A DNA stretch of 15,248 bases from Paracoccaceae bacterium. GTDB taxonomy: Bacteria; Pseudomonadota; Alphaproteobacteria; Rhodobacterales; Rhodobacteraceae. The translations under genes and the position numbers were made by a program. A model generated the notes under the pieces. That model ran no database searches. It was given only the letters and a program-made list of their open reading frames with translations, and had not been told where the DNA came from. Below, one piece after another: positions 1 to 8,284 of this stretch. The DNA lies in assembly GCA_015487335.1 (NCBI GenBank), contig WFPZ01000159.1, forward strand, positions 1 to 15,248, read 5' to 3'. Position 1 is the first letter of the stretch; the number at the start of each line of letters is the position of its first letter.

Positions 1-36
1 ATGTCTCACCCCTGAGATGGGAATTCGGATTGGCGT

Positions 37-64
37 GTTTTACCCATCCCACGCCGCCAGTCAA
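37..64 (-). promoter_or_regulatory. Putative sigma-70-type promoter reading off the left edge
   Basis: On the minus strand a TTGACT -35 box (59-64) is followed after 16 nt by TAAAAC (37-42). It would start transcription near position 30, toward a gene left of the window. A small inverted repeat, TCTCA-CCCC-TGAGA, lies at 4-17, just past the predicted start, and could be an operator. The rest of 1-121 is less GC-rich than its surroundings and I see no gene in it. The assignment rests on consensus matching alone. Confidence 0.3.
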
Positions 65-121
65 GCGCATATCACCTCGTTTTTCTCTTTGTCTTCAGCG
101 ACCTGTAAATAAGGTATCATT

Positions 122-847
122 TTACCCCACAAGATCGCCCCTTTGCGCCCCTCGCGCGCGCGAGGACGCGCGCTGCAGCCGCCAGGTACGCACCGAAGCG
201 GCCGTCTGCACCGCAAGCACCGTGGCCACCAGGATGACGAAGGGCCAGCGCAGGACGTTGGGCTCGGGCGTCTGGCGGTGGAAGTCGAGAAAATGCATGA
301 ACAGGAAATAGGCGGTATGGGCGACGATCAGCGCCCACAGGATATAGGCCCCCTGCTGCAGGTACTTCCACACCGACATCCCCATCAGCCGCTGGGAAAG
401 GTCGTTGGAGGTCAGCGACAGCACCAGCCCGTAGACCAGCGCCAGGATGCCGATGACATTGCCCAGCCCGAAGCCCTTGTCGAACATCACGTACTGGCCC
501 AGGCCGGGGTGGAACTCGAAGCCGAACAGCCGCGGCCACTCCAGCCGCACCCAGCCGAACAGGATGAACCCCGCATGGGTCAGTCCGGCGAGAAAGCCCC
601 ACACCCCCAGCTCGCGCCGCCAGGGCAACAGCCGCGCCCACCTGCGCCAGAGGCGCGACATCGGCCCGATCAGCATCACCAGCGCGATCACCACCACCGA
701 GGCATCTCCGAAGGCCCGGTTCCAGCGATGCATGGGCGACCAGTCCGGCCGCAGCATCCCGAAGGCCCACACCAGGGCCGCCGTCAGGGCCAGTGCCCCC
801 AGATGACGATATTTCCAGTCGTTCAGGCGCGACAGGCGGAGTTCCAT
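122..847 (-). CDS. Ferric reductase-like / MsrQ-like heme membrane protein
   Basis: This is a 241-residue integral membrane protein with about six hydrophobic segments (roughly residues 14-32, 48-66, 82-100, 128-147, 165-186, 202-218). It has the layout of the ferric-reductase-like transmembrane domain shared by MsrQ/YedZ and NADPH oxidases. His91 (in GLTHAGF) and His177 (in IVAHTAY) lie inside helices and are the likely heme b ligands. MsrQ passes quinol electrons to the periplasmic methionine sulfoxide reductase MsrP, but no msrP gene precedes it here, and the usual MsrQ N-terminal motif is not obvious, so a different electron-transfer partner is possible. I chose the start at 847 because AAAGGAA precedes it and homology-like sequence begins there; an upstream ATG at 913 would add 22 unlikely residues. 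The C-terminus is Arg-rich and presumably cytoplasmic. Confidence 0.7.
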   Translation of the reverse strand: MELRLSRLNDWKYRHLGALALTAALVWAFGMLRPDWSPMHRWNRAFGDASVVVIALVMLIGPMSRLWRRWARLLPWRRELGVWGFLAGLTHAGFILFGWVRLEWPRLFGFEFHPGLGQYVMFDKGFGLGNVIGILALVYGLVLSLTSNDLSQRLMGMSVWKYLQQGAYILWALIVAHTAYFLFMHFLDFHRQTPEPNVLRWPFVILVATVLAVQTAASVRTWRLQRASSRARGAQRGDLVG

Positions 848-925
848 CGGTGCTTCATTCCTTTCGCCGGTGAAAACTTTCTGCCGATTTAACGCGCCCC
901 GGCCACAAAACAACCCGCGCGCGCC

Positions 926-1363
926 TCACGCTTCGGTTATCTGGCGAGCGGGCGGTATCGAATAGGTGATACCGGCACGCGCCACGGGCTCTTCCGCGCC
1001 GTTCGAATACACCAGCACATCCCCCACCGCCAGCGCCCGGCCCAGCTTGAGCACCCGCCCCCGGGCGATCAGGTCGCGCCCGGCGGCGGGCTTGCGCATG
1101 AAGTCGATGGCGCAGCTGGTGGTGACCGCCAGCGCCTCGGGCCCGATCAGGGACAGAACCGCCAGGTACATGGTCACGTCGGCCAGCGCGAACATGCTCG
1201 GCCCCGAGACGGTGTTGCCCGGGCGCAGGTTGCGGTGGTCCACCTTCATGCGCACGGCGATCTCGCGCGGCACGACCTCGATAACGGTGAAATCCCCGCC
1301 GACCTGCGGAAAATGCTCGTGCAGGAAGCGCTCGAGCTCGTCGCGCGACATTTTCAGCTTCAT
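926..1363 (-). CDS. PaaI-family hotdog-fold thioesterase
   Basis: The 145-residue product looks like a PaaI-type hotdog thioesterase, which hydrolyses acyl-CoA or aryl-CoA thioesters in the cytoplasm. The diagnostic stretch is residues 49-67 (GNTVSGPSMFALADVTMY), which matches the loop and central helix of the fold. Asp62 sits where the PaaI catalytic Asp is found. The usual HGG before it is replaced by Ser-Gly-Pro, so the catalytic detail or substrate may differ. The start at 1363 is favoured over the longer frame from 1429 because a strong GGGGGGA ribosome site lies just upstream, and the longer frame would run into the divergent crotonase gene. The gene lies 78 bp upstream of the MsrQ-like gene on the same strand. 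It is divergent, with a 59-bp gap, from an acyl-CoA-related gene, which hints at shared regulation. The substrate is unknown. Confidence 0.82.
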   Translation of the reverse strand: MKLKMSRDELERFLHEHFPQVGGDFTVIEVVPREIAVRMKVDHRNLRPGNTVSGPSMFALADVTMYLAVLSLIGPEALAVTTSCAIDFMRKPAAGRDLIARGRVLKLGRALAVGDVLVYSNGAEEPVARAGITYSIPPARQITEA

Positions 1364-1422
1364 GGCTTTCCCCCCTTCTGCCGGCGCCCTAAACTTGGCT
1401 GCAAACCGCAGATGGAGGCAAG

Positions 1423-2208
<786 letters not shown>

Positions 2209-2227
2209 CCGGCCCCTTCAATGCCTG

Positions 2228-2290
2228 AAAAATATCCCCGCCGGAGGCATTTCCTGACAGCTGCGGATTTCGCCTCCGGCGGGGATATTT
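2228..2290. terminator. Perfect 19-bp inverted repeat, likely bidirectional terminator
   Basis: The arm at 2230-2248 is the exact reverse complement of the arm at 2272-2290, with a 23-nt loop. It sits between the convergent crotonase gene and M32 carboxypeptidase gene. On the minus strand the stem runs into five T residues (complement of 2228-2232), as expected for an intrinsic terminator; on the plus strand only three T residues end the stem. The arm ends in a ccgccggaggc-type core with an AT-rich outer end, a kind of intergenic palindrome I recall recurring in roseobacter genomes, though I could not check this. Confidence 0.72.
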
Positions 2291-2330
2291 GAAAGACGTT
2301 GAAGAGGCGGCCGCAGCAGGCGGCCGGCCG

Positions 2331-3818
2331 TCAGAGCCCGTAGATGGCGGTGAACTTCTCTTCCAGGTAGTCGAGAAGCGGGCCTTCCGACGGGGCGAAG
2401 CCGCAGGCATGGGCCACCGTTTCTCGCGGCTCGCGCAGCCCGCCGTGGCGCTGCAGACGCTCGCGCAGCCAGCCGGTGGCGGCCGTGGTGTCGCCGCGCA
2501 CAAGCTGCGCATCGAGGTCGGCAACCGCCTCGCGCATCGCCTTGTACAGGCAGCCGGCGTAGACATTGCCCAGCGTGTAGGTCGGGAAATAGCCGAACAG
2601 CCCCACCGACCAGTGCACGTCCTGCAGGCAACCGTTGGAGGGCCTGTCGACGGTCATCCCGAAATCGGCGGCGAAGCGGTCGTTCCAGGCGCCGGGCAGG
2701 TCAGCCACCGGCAGATCGCCCGAGATCAGGGCGCGCTCCAGATCGAAGCGCATCAGGATGTGCAGGTTGTAGTGCACCTCGTCGGCCTCGGTGCGGATGA
2801 AACCCGGATGCACCCGGTTCACGGTGCCGAAGAAGGCCTCGGCGTCGGGCACGCCGAAATCGCCGAAGGTGTCGCGCATGCGGGCGAACAGGAAGGCGGT
2901 GAAGGGGCGCGACCGGCCGATCTGGTTTTCATAGATCCGGCTCTGGCTTTCATGCACCCCCATCGAGACCCCCTGCCCCAGCGGGCTGAGCAGGAAGGCG
3001 CGGTCGATGTTCTGTTCGTAGGCGGCGTGGCCCACTTCGTGGATGGTGGAGTAGATGCAGTTGAAAGGGTCGCGAGGCGCGGTGCGGGTGGTGATGCGCA
3101 CATCCAGCCCCGAGCCCGAGGAGAACGGGTGCACCGCCTTGTCGATGCGGCCGTGGTCGAAATCGTAGCCGAAGGCGCGGGCCAGTTCCCGCGAGAGCGC
3201 CATCTGCTTTTCTTCGGCGAATTCGCCGCAAAGCGGCGCGGGCTGGCGCGCCGCCCCCAGCAGGCGCTCGCGCAGCGCCACCAGCCGCGGGCGCAGGGCG
3301 GCGAACATCCGCTCCAGTTCGGCCGCCGTCATGCCCGGCTCGTAGTCGTCGAGCAGCGCATCGTAAAGATCGCCGCCGTCGGCCAGCGCCGCCGCCTCTT
3401 CGCGCTTGAGCGCCACCACCTGCTCGAGAATGGGGGCGAAGACGGAGAAATCCTCGGCCGCGCGGGCCTGCGCCCAGATGCCCTGGGCCAGCGAGGTGAC
3501 GCGGGCGATCTCGGCGGCCAGCGCCCCCGGCACCCTGGTATGGCGCCGGTAGCTGCGGCGGATCAGGCGCAGGTTGGCGCGGCCTGCCTCGTCGAGGCTC
3601 TCGGGGTCGATCTTCTCAAGCCACTCGCCGATGCGCGGATCGGTGCGCCGGGCGTGCAGCACCGCCTCCATGGCGCCGATCTCCTCGCTTCTCTGCGGGG
3701 CCGCGCCGCGCGGCATCACGGTTTCCTGGTCCCAGCCCAGCCGCCCGGCCACCTGCGCCAGCGCCTCCGTGTCGCGCTGGAAGGCCATCAGCTCGTCATA
3801 GACATTCGTGCCGCTCAT
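2331..3818 (-). CDS. M32 family carboxypeptidase (Taq-type metallopeptidase)
   Basis: This 495-residue protein has the full length and motifs of peptidase family M32, which removes C-terminal residues from peptides in the cytoplasm using a zinc or cobalt ion. The HEXXH metal-binding motif is HEVGH at 260-264. Other family signatures are DVRITTRT upstream of it, HESQSRIYENQIGRS just downstream, NLHILMRFDLE, and GYFPTYTLGN near the C-terminus. The start at 3818 is set by a 4-nt ATGA overlap with the stop codon of ctaA, so translation is probably coupled. A longer in-frame reading to 4085 merely runs antisense-free through the ctaA coding region and is rejected. It is the last gene of the trmJ-like/ctaA operon and ends at the palindrome at 2228-2290. 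The link to heme A synthesis is probably only co-transcription. Confidence 0.93.
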   Translation of the reverse strand: MSGTNVYDELMAFQRDTEALAQVAGRLGWDQETVMPRGAAPQRSEEIGAMEAVLHARRTDPRIGEWLEKIDPESLDEAGRANLRLIRRSYRRHTRVPGALAAEIARVTSLAQGIWAQARAAEDFSVFAPILEQVVALKREEAAALADGGDLYDALLDDYEPGMTAAELERMFAALRPRLVALRERLLGAARQPAPLCGEFAEEKQMALSRELARAFGYDFDHGRIDKAVHPFSSGSGLDVRITTRTAPRDPFNCIYSTIHEVGHAAYEQNIDRAFLLSPLGQGVSMGVHESQSRIYENQIGRSRPFTAFLFARMRDTFGDFGVPDAEAFFGTVNRVHPGFIRTEADEVHYNLHILMRFDLERALISGDLPVADLPGAWNDRFAADFGMTVDRPSNGCLQDVHWSVGLFGYFPTYTLGNVYAGCLYKAMREAVADLDAQLVRGDTTAATGWLRERLQRHGGLREPRETVAHACGFAPSEGPLLDYLEEKFTAIYGL

Positions 3819-4966
3819 GCCGCCGCCCCCCGCAGGGATTGCGCCGGCGGATGGATCGAGAGGAACCGGGCGCGCAGCACCAGCACCCACAGGATCACCG
3901 CGCCGAACTGGTGCACGATGGCAAGCTGCCACGGCGCCGCATAAAGCACCGTGCCGATGCCCAGCACCAGCTGGCCGAACAGCATCACCGCCATCCAGTC
4001 GAAGGCGCGGCGCAGCCCCGTGTTCCCGCTGGCCCGGCTGACCCGCCACAGCCACAGCCCGAAGAAGAACACCAGATAGCCCCACATGCGGTGGATGAAC
4101 TGCACCAGCCCGTCATCCTCGAAGAAGTTGCGCCACAGGGGCTTGAGGTCGAAGGCGTCGGGCGGGAAGAACTGCCCGGCCATCAGCGGCCAGTCGGTGT
4201 AGCCGCGGCCCGCGTCGATGCCGGCCACCAGCGCCCCCAGCAGGATCTGGATGAACAGAAGCCCCAGCATCCAGCCGCTCAGCCGCACCAGCCGCGGCTC
4301 GCGCGCGCGCCGGGCCTGCAGCAGCTCGGCCTCGCTGCGGCCCAGGGTGAAGACCATCCAGGCGATGAGGCCGAGGATGACGAAGGCCAGCCCGAGATGG
4401 ACCGCCAGCCGGTAGCTGGCCACATCCAGCATCTCGCCGCCCAGGCCCGAGGAGACCATCCACCAGCCCACCGCGCCCTGCAGGCCGATCAGCACGCCCA
4501 CCCCCAGCAAGCGCGGCGCCCAGCCGCGGGGGATCCGGCCGCGCAGCAGGAACCAGAAGAAGCCGATCGCCCAGACCAGCCCGATGGAGCGCGCCAGCTG
4601 CCGGTGGCCCCATTCCCACCAGAAGATCGACTTGAATTCCGACAGGCTCATGCCCCTGTTCTGCAGCTGATATTCGGGGATCGCCTTGTAGGCCTCGAAT
4701 TCGGCCTGCCAGTCGGCGTCGTTCAGCGGCGGGATCGCACCCGAAAGCGGCTTCCACTCCACGATCGACAAGCCCGAATCGGTAAGCCGCGTCAGCCCTC
4801 CCACCGCGACGATGGCCATGACCATGACGAAGAGCACCATCAGCCAGGCCCGCACCGCGCGGCGCGCACCCTTCGGCCTGCGGTCGATGAGGCCGGGCTG
4901 CGGGGCGGCAGCCTCCTGCCGGCTGTCGGTCTGCACCTCTTCGAAGATCGCGCGTTTTCGGCTCAT
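3815..4966 (-). CDS. ctaA: Heme A synthase (CtaA/COX15)
   Basis: This 383-residue inner-membrane enzyme oxidises the C8 methyl group of heme O to the formyl group of heme A, the cofactor of aa3-type cytochrome oxidases. Eight hydrophobic segments can be seen. The four conserved histidines expected for heme ligation are His121 (EWGHRQLARS), His190 (AVHLG), His292 (FIHRMWGY) and His352 (IVHQFGA). The early GGLTRLTDSGLSIVEWKP stretch (56-73) and the extra loop with GRGYTDWPLMAGQFFP are typical of the alphaproteobacterial/mitochondrial COX15 type. GGGGGATGAG before the ATG at 4966 supports the start. It lies 57 bp downstream of the trmJ-like gene on the same strand and overlaps the M32 peptidase gene by 4 nt. 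No cytochrome oxidase subunit or heme O synthase gene is in the window. Confidence 0.96.
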   Translation of the reverse strand: MSRKRAIFEEVQTDSRQEAAAPQPGLIDRRPKGARRAVRAWLMVLFVMVMAIVAVGGLTRLTDSGLSIVEWKPLSGAIPPLNDADWQAEFEAYKAIPEYQLQNRGMSLSEFKSIFWWEWGHRQLARSIGLVWAIGFFWFLLRGRIPRGWAPRLLGVGVLIGLQGAVGWWMVSSGLGGEMLDVASYRLAVHLGLAFVILGLIAWMVFTLGRSEAELLQARRAREPRLVRLSGWMLGLLFIQILLGALVAGIDAGRGYTDWPLMAGQFFPPDAFDLKPLWRNFFEDDGLVQFIHRMWGYLVFFFGLWLWRVSRASGNTGLRRAFDWMAVMLFGQLVLGIGTVLYAAPWQLAIVHQFGAVILWVLVLRARFLSIHPPAQSLRGAAA

Positions 4967-5023
4967 CTCATCCCCCGTTCCCGGTTTCGCCGGAGAGTAG
5001 GCCCCTGCCCCGGCGGCCGCAAG

Positions 5024-5770
5024 TCACTCCCCGCGTTCCTTCCAGCGCACCATCTGGCGCATGATCCCGTGCAGAAGCTGCACGTCGGCCCGCGTCAGCG
5101 GCATCCGCGACCACAGGTTGCGCAGGTTCAGCTTCATCCCCGGCGCCTTGGCCGGCGGAAAGAAGAAGCCCGCCTCCTCCAGCCGCTCCTCGTAATGGTC
5201 GCCCAGCTTTTCCACCTCCAGCCGGGTGGCCAGTTCGGTGCGCGCCAGCTCCATCCGCTCGGGCGGAACATCGGCCTGCCCGCGGTGCCACTCGTAGGCG
5301 GTCAGCAGCACGCATTGCGCCAGGTTGAGGCTGGGGAAGGCCGGGTTGACCGGCACCGAGACGATGGTGGAAGCCAGCGCCACATCGGCGTTTTCCAGCC
5401 CCGCGCGTTCGGGGCCGAACAGAACCGCCACCCGCTCGCCCGCCGCGATCATCTCGCGGGCGGCGGCCATGGCGCGCTCGGGCGTCATCACCGGCTTGGT
5501 GAGGCCGCGCCCGCGGGCGGTGGTGGCAAAGACATGGGTGCAGTCGGCGACCGCCTCGGCGGTGGTGGCGAAGAGCCCCGCCTCATCAAGCAGCCGCCCC
5601 GCGCCCGAGGCCATGGCCACCGCCTTGGAATTGGGCCAGCCGTCGCGGGGAGAGACCACGCGCATCCGCTCAAGCCCGAAATTCCACATCGCGCGCGCGG
5701 CGGCGCCGATGTTCTCGCCCATCTGCGGGCGCACCAGCACGAAGGCCGGTTGCACGAGTTCGCGAGCCAT
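5024..5770 (-). CDS. TrmJ-like SPOUT RNA 2'-O-methyltransferase
   Basis: The 248-residue protein belongs to the SpoU/TrmH superfamily, which binds S-adenosylmethionine in a trefoil knot and methylates ribose 2'-OH groups. Motif 1 is PQMGENIGAAARAM (15-28) with Asn20. Motif 2 is VLFGPERAGL (116-125). Motif 3 is IVSVPVNPAFPSLNLAQC (136-153). The C-terminal helical extension resembles TrmJ, which makes Cm32/Um32 in tRNA, so TrmJ is the best guess. I leave the symbol blank because related enzymes share these motifs. The start at 5770 follows GGAGGGG with ideal spacing; a longer frame to 5902 would run through the promoter region. It leads an apparent operon with ctaA and the M32 peptidase gene. 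Confidence 0.9.
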   Translation of the reverse strand: MARELVQPAFVLVRPQMGENIGAAARAMWNFGLERMRVVSPRDGWPNSKAVAMASGAGRLLDEAGLFATTAEAVADCTHVFATTARGRGLTKPVMTPERAMAAAREMIAAGERVAVLFGPERAGLENADVALASTIVSVPVNPAFPSLNLAQCVLLTAYEWHRGQADVPPERMELARTELATRLEVEKLGDHYEERLEEAGFFFPPAKAPGMKLNLRNLWSRMPLTRADVQLLHGIMRQMVRWKERGE

Positions 5771-5796
5771 TGTCCCCTCCGATACCGATCCGGCGC

Positions 5797-5825
5797 GTGA
5801 TAGGCCCCCGCCCGCCCCGTGGCAA
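5797..5825 (-). promoter_or_regulatory. Promoter of the trmJ-like/ctaA/M32 operon
   Basis: On the minus strand TTGCCA (5820-5825) and TATCAC (5797-5802) are separated by exactly 17 nt. Transcription would begin near 5790, giving a leader of about 20 nt before the ATG at 5770, with the GGAGGGG ribosome site inside it. Spacing and placement are good; evidence is consensus only. Confidence 0.55.
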
Positions 5826-5842
5826 GCGCCGCGCCGTTGAAG

Positions 5843-5871
5843 TGGCCAAGCAGCGCGTTCCGGTCTATAGG
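5843..5871 (+). promoter_or_regulatory. Possible promoter of the ThiE-like gene
   Basis: TGGCCA (5843-5848) and TATAGG (5866-5871) are 17 nt apart on the plus strand, predicting a start near 5877 and a short leader to the ATG at 5901. The -35 match is modest (4 of 6). This would be divergent from the trmJ promoter 18 bp away, so the two could interfere or be co-regulated. Confidence 0.35.
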
Positions 5872-5900
5872 GCAAAAAACCGCAACCGGAGCCCGGGACC

Positions 5901-6521
5901 ATGACAGAAACCGAACGCCCTCAGATCTACCTGATCTCGCCGCCGGAATTCGAACTTTCCGCCTTTCCCGAGACGCTGGCGCGGGTGCTCGACAGCACCG
6001 AGGTTGCCTGCGTGCGCCTGGCGCTCTCCAGCCGCGACGAGGACCGCATCGCCCGCGCCGCCGATGCCTTGCGCGAAATCACCCATGCCCGCGACATCGC
6101 CCTGGTGATCGAAGAGCACGTGATGCTGGCCGAGCGGCTGGGGCTTGACGGGGTGCACCTGACCGACGGGGCGCGCTCGGTGCGGCGGGTGCGCAAGGCG
6201 CTGGGCAAGGATGCCATCGTCGGCGCCTGGTGCAGCAATTCCAAACATGACGGCATGAACGCCGGCGAAGCGGGGGCCGATTACATCAGCTTCGGCCCGG
6301 TCGGGCAGACGGCGCTGGGAGACGGGCGGATCGCCGGGGCCGATCTGTTCGCCTGGTGGTCGGAGATGATCGAGGTGCCGGTGGTTGCCGAAGGCGGGCT
6401 GAGTGAAGAACTGGTCGCAAAACTCTGGCCTGTCACGGATTTCTTCGGCATAGGCCCGGAAATCTGGGACCGGGAGGACCCCGTTCAGGCCCTTGGCGCG
6501 CTGATCTCGGCCATGGGCTGA
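5901..6521 (+). CDS. ThiE-like (thiamine phosphate synthase family) paralogue
   Basis: This 206-residue protein has the TIM-barrel sequence pattern of the thiamine phosphate synthase/TenI family. LGLDGVHLTDGARSVRRVRKALG (81-102) matches the GVHLGQ-D strand and following helix. VGAWCSNSKHDGMNAGEAGADYISFGPVG (107-135) matches the VGxSxHT...GADYVxxGPIF strand. VVAEGGLSEE (161-170) matches the AIGGI phosphate-binding loop. Several catalytic features of true ThiE are changed. The Asn-Asp pair before the GVH strand is Glu71-Glu72. The (Q)xRxK motif keeps only an Arg (CVRLAL). The PTxTK loop after the GPxF motif is missing (QTALGDG). It is unlikely to make thiamine phosphate by the standard mechanism. 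No other thiamine gene is nearby. GGAG before the ATG supports the start. Its last 37 bp overlap the 3' end of olsA. Confidence 0.8.
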   Translation: MTETERPQIYLISPPEFELSAFPETLARVLDSTEVACVRLALSSRDEDRIARAADALREITHARDIALVIEEHVMLAERLGLDGVHLTDGARSVRRVRKALGKDAIVGAWCSNSKHDGMNAGEAGADYISFGPVGQTALGDGRIAGADLFAWWSEMIEVPVVAEGGLSEELVAKLWPVTDFFGIGPEIWDREDPVQALGALISAMG

Positions 6522-7366
6522 GAAAGCGCCTCGCCGGCCCTTTCCAGCTCGGGCGGGAAGCCCGCGCGCACCGCCTGTTCGCAGGCCCGGGCCAACGCCT
6601 TGCGGTCGGGGAAATCGGCCACCCGCAGCGGCGCGTGGCAGACGATCTCGGCCGTGCCCTGGCGGGGCGCGGCCAGCACCTGCAGCAGATGCGGGCCGAA
6701 GGCCATTTCTCCCCACCAGCCGTAGAAGCGCGGGTCGGCCCCGGGCGGGGCGCGGTAGATCACCGTCACCGGCTGGATCCACGTCTCCTCGCGCAGGCCG
6801 TCCTCGAAGAACGCCGCGAAAAGGGTTGACTTGAAAGGAAGAATCCTCAGCCCGTCGGTCGAGGTTCCTTCCGGAAAGAACAACAGCTTGTGCCCCGCCC
6901 GAAGCCGCCGTGCGAAGGCCTGGCGCTGCCTGAGCGCCTCGCTGGCGCGGCGGTTGATGAACACCGTCCCGGTGGCCCGCGCCAGCCAGCCGATGGCCGG
7001 CCATGAGGCGACCTCGGACTTGGAGACGAAATACACCCTCATGCCGGCGTTGAGCGCGAAGATGTCCAGCCATGACGCATGGTTGGAAACCACCGCCCCG
7101 TGCTGGCGCATCTGGCGGCCCCGCACCTTGCGCCTGATCCCCAGAATGACGAATGCCAGCCGGCAGACCGCCTGGGTGATATGCGGCGTCCAGGGCCGGT
7201 GCGCCCCCCACAGCGGACGCTCCACCAGCCGCAGCGCAAGCAACAGCCCCAGCCCGCCGAAGGTGACCGCCACCAGGGCACTGCCGCGCAGTGCCGCCCG
7301 CAGCCAGCCCGCCGGGCCGATCGGCACCGGCGCGGGCTCCAGCCCGGGATCCCAGCGCACCGCCAT
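6485..7366 (-). CDS. olsA: Lyso-ornithine lipid O-acyltransferase (OlsA/PlsC family)
   Basis: The 293-residue protein has the 1-acyl-glycerol-3-phosphate acyltransferase (PlsC/LPLAT) signature. The catalytic NHX4D box is NHASWLD (95-101), the middle block is VFINRR (135-140), and the substrate block is FFPEGTS (163-169). A hydrophobic segment at about 26-46 probably anchors it to the inner membrane. Placed directly after olsB, it most likely adds the second acyl chain to lyso-ornithine lipid; a role in phosphatidic acid synthesis cannot be excluded. The start at 7366 shares one nucleotide with the olsB stop (TGATG), so translational coupling is likely. An ATG at 7435 would extend into olsB and is rejected. 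The 3' end overlaps the convergent ThiE-like gene by 37 bp. Confidence 0.88.
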   Translation of the reverse strand: MAVRWDPGLEPAPVPIGPAGWLRAALRGSALVAVTFGGLGLLLALRLVERPLWGAHRPWTPHITQAVCRLAFVILGIRRKVRGRQMRQHGAVVSNHASWLDIFALNAGMRVYFVSKSEVASWPAIGWLARATGTVFINRRASEALRQRQAFARRLRAGHKLLFFPEGTSTDGLRILPFKSTLFAAFFEDGLREETWIQPVTVIYRAPPGADPRFYGWWGEMAFGPHLLQVLAAPRQGTAEIVCHAPLRVADFPDRKALARACEQAVRAGFPPELERAGEALSQPMAEISAPRA

Positions 7367-8142
7367 CACGCGCGCTCCTTCGTGAAACGTTCCCGCTGGC
7401 GGGCCGTCATCCGCGCGGTGTCCATGATCATGCACACGTCGATGGTGTTGAAGGCGTGGTCGACGAAGGCCCCCTCACCCACCACCCCGCCCAGCCGCAG
7501 ATAGGCCTTGATCAGCGCCGGCGTGGCGCGCATCGCGCGGGGCCGGTCGATGGCCGCGGGCGGGATCAGATCCATGGGCTGGAAATGCGCCGCGCGCACC
7601 CGCACCCGCAGCTCTTCGGGGGCGAGGTGGTTGTGGTGCAGATAGGCCAGCGGCTCGGCGATGGCGGCCACGTCGGTGCCGTGAAAGCTCGCCACCCCGA
7701 ACAGGATCTCGATGTCGCGCGCCAGCACGTACTCGGCCAGCCCCATCCACAGCTGATACATGGCCGTGCCGCCGCGATAGTCGGGGTGCACGCAGGAGCG
7801 CCCCAGCTCCACCAGCCGCCGCCCGCTGCGCTTGAGCGGCTCCAGGTCGTACTCGGTCTCCGAGTAGAACCCGCCGCAGCGCGCCGCCGCCTCGTCGGTG
7901 AGCATCCGGTAGACGCCGATCACATGATCCAGCGCCGCGGCGTCGCGCGCGGGGTCCACCAGCAGCAGGTGGTCGAAAAAGGGGTCGAACTCGTCGCGCT
8001 CCAGCCGCGCCTCATGGTCCACCAGAGGCCCGTCGCCGCCCAGCTCCTCGACGAACACCCGGTAGCGCAGGCGCTGCGCGGCGGTCAGGTCCCGCTCGTC
8101 GCGGGCCAGGCGCAGTTCGAATCGCGATTCCGAAGAAGTCAT
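7366..8142 (-). CDS. olsB: L-ornithine N(alpha)-acyltransferase (OlsB)
   Basis: This 258-residue GNAT-fold acyltransferase resembles OlsB, which transfers a 3-hydroxyacyl chain from acyl carrier protein to the alpha-amino group of ornithine, the first step of phosphorus-free ornithine lipid synthesis. Typical features are RLRYRVFVEELG (about 24-35) near the N-terminus, DEFDPFFDHLLLVD, GVYRML, a FYSETEYDL block, and ELGRSCVHPDYRGG with the GNAT-type acyl-donor loop. The start at 8142 is preceded by GAAGG. It is the first gene of a two-gene operon with olsA, which carries out the next step; the co-occurrence strengthens both calls. Such lipids often replace phospholipids under phosphate limitation, but I see no clear PhoB box. 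Confidence 0.92.
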   Translation of the reverse strand: MTSSESRFELRLARDERDLTAAQRLRYRVFVEELGGDGPLVDHEARLERDEFDPFFDHLLLVDPARDAAALDHVIGVYRMLTDEAAARCGGFYSETEYDLEPLKRSGRRLVELGRSCVHPDYRGGTAMYQLWMGLAEYVLARDIEILFGVASFHGTDVAAIAEPLAYLHHNHLAPEELRVRVRAAHFQPMDLIPPAAIDRPRAMRATPALIKAYLRLGGVVGEGAFVDHAFNTIDVCMIMDTARMTARQRERFTKERA

Positions 8143-8179
8143 CCGGCCTTCATGCCCGCAACCGTTGGCAGTGGCGCGC

Positions 8180-8208
8180 TATGTAGAGGCCCAGCCGGCC
8201 CAATGCAA
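8180..8208 (-). promoter_or_regulatory. Putative olsBA promoter
   Basis: TTGCAT (8203-8208) and TACATA (8180-8185) on the minus strand are 17 nt apart, with a predicted start near 8173 and a leader of about 30 nt to the olsB ATG. The -10 match is weak (3 of 6), but position and spacing fit. Confidence 0.4.
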
Positions 8209-8231
8209 CAGATTGCGCGAGGCAGCCGGGT

Positions 8232-8259
8232 TTGACACGACCTTGGGTTGTGCTGTAAC
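8232..8259 (+). promoter_or_regulatory. Strong sigma-70-like promoter reading rightward toward chpT
   Basis: A perfect TTGACA (8232-8237) is followed after 16 nt by TGTAAC (8254-8259) on the plus strand. A perfect small inverted repeat, TAACG-TTTT-CGTTA (8256-8269), overlaps the -10 box and predicted start and may be an operator. The first plus-strand gene downstream is chpT at 8494, so the transcript would have a leader of about 225 nt fully antisense to the DUF3553 gene. Confidence 0.5.
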
Positions 8260-8284
8260 GTTTTCGTTAGACCGGAAGAGGAGC

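Noticed and set aside
30..311. A 93-codon plus-strand frame at the left end
   Set aside because: It mostly runs antisense to the C-terminal part of the MsrQ-like gene and has no ribosome site or recognisable sequence.
2289..3944. A 551-codon plus-strand frame opposite the M32 carboxypeptidase gene
   Set aside because: It mirrors the M32 gene, which has all family motifs; the antisense product has no recognisable domain.
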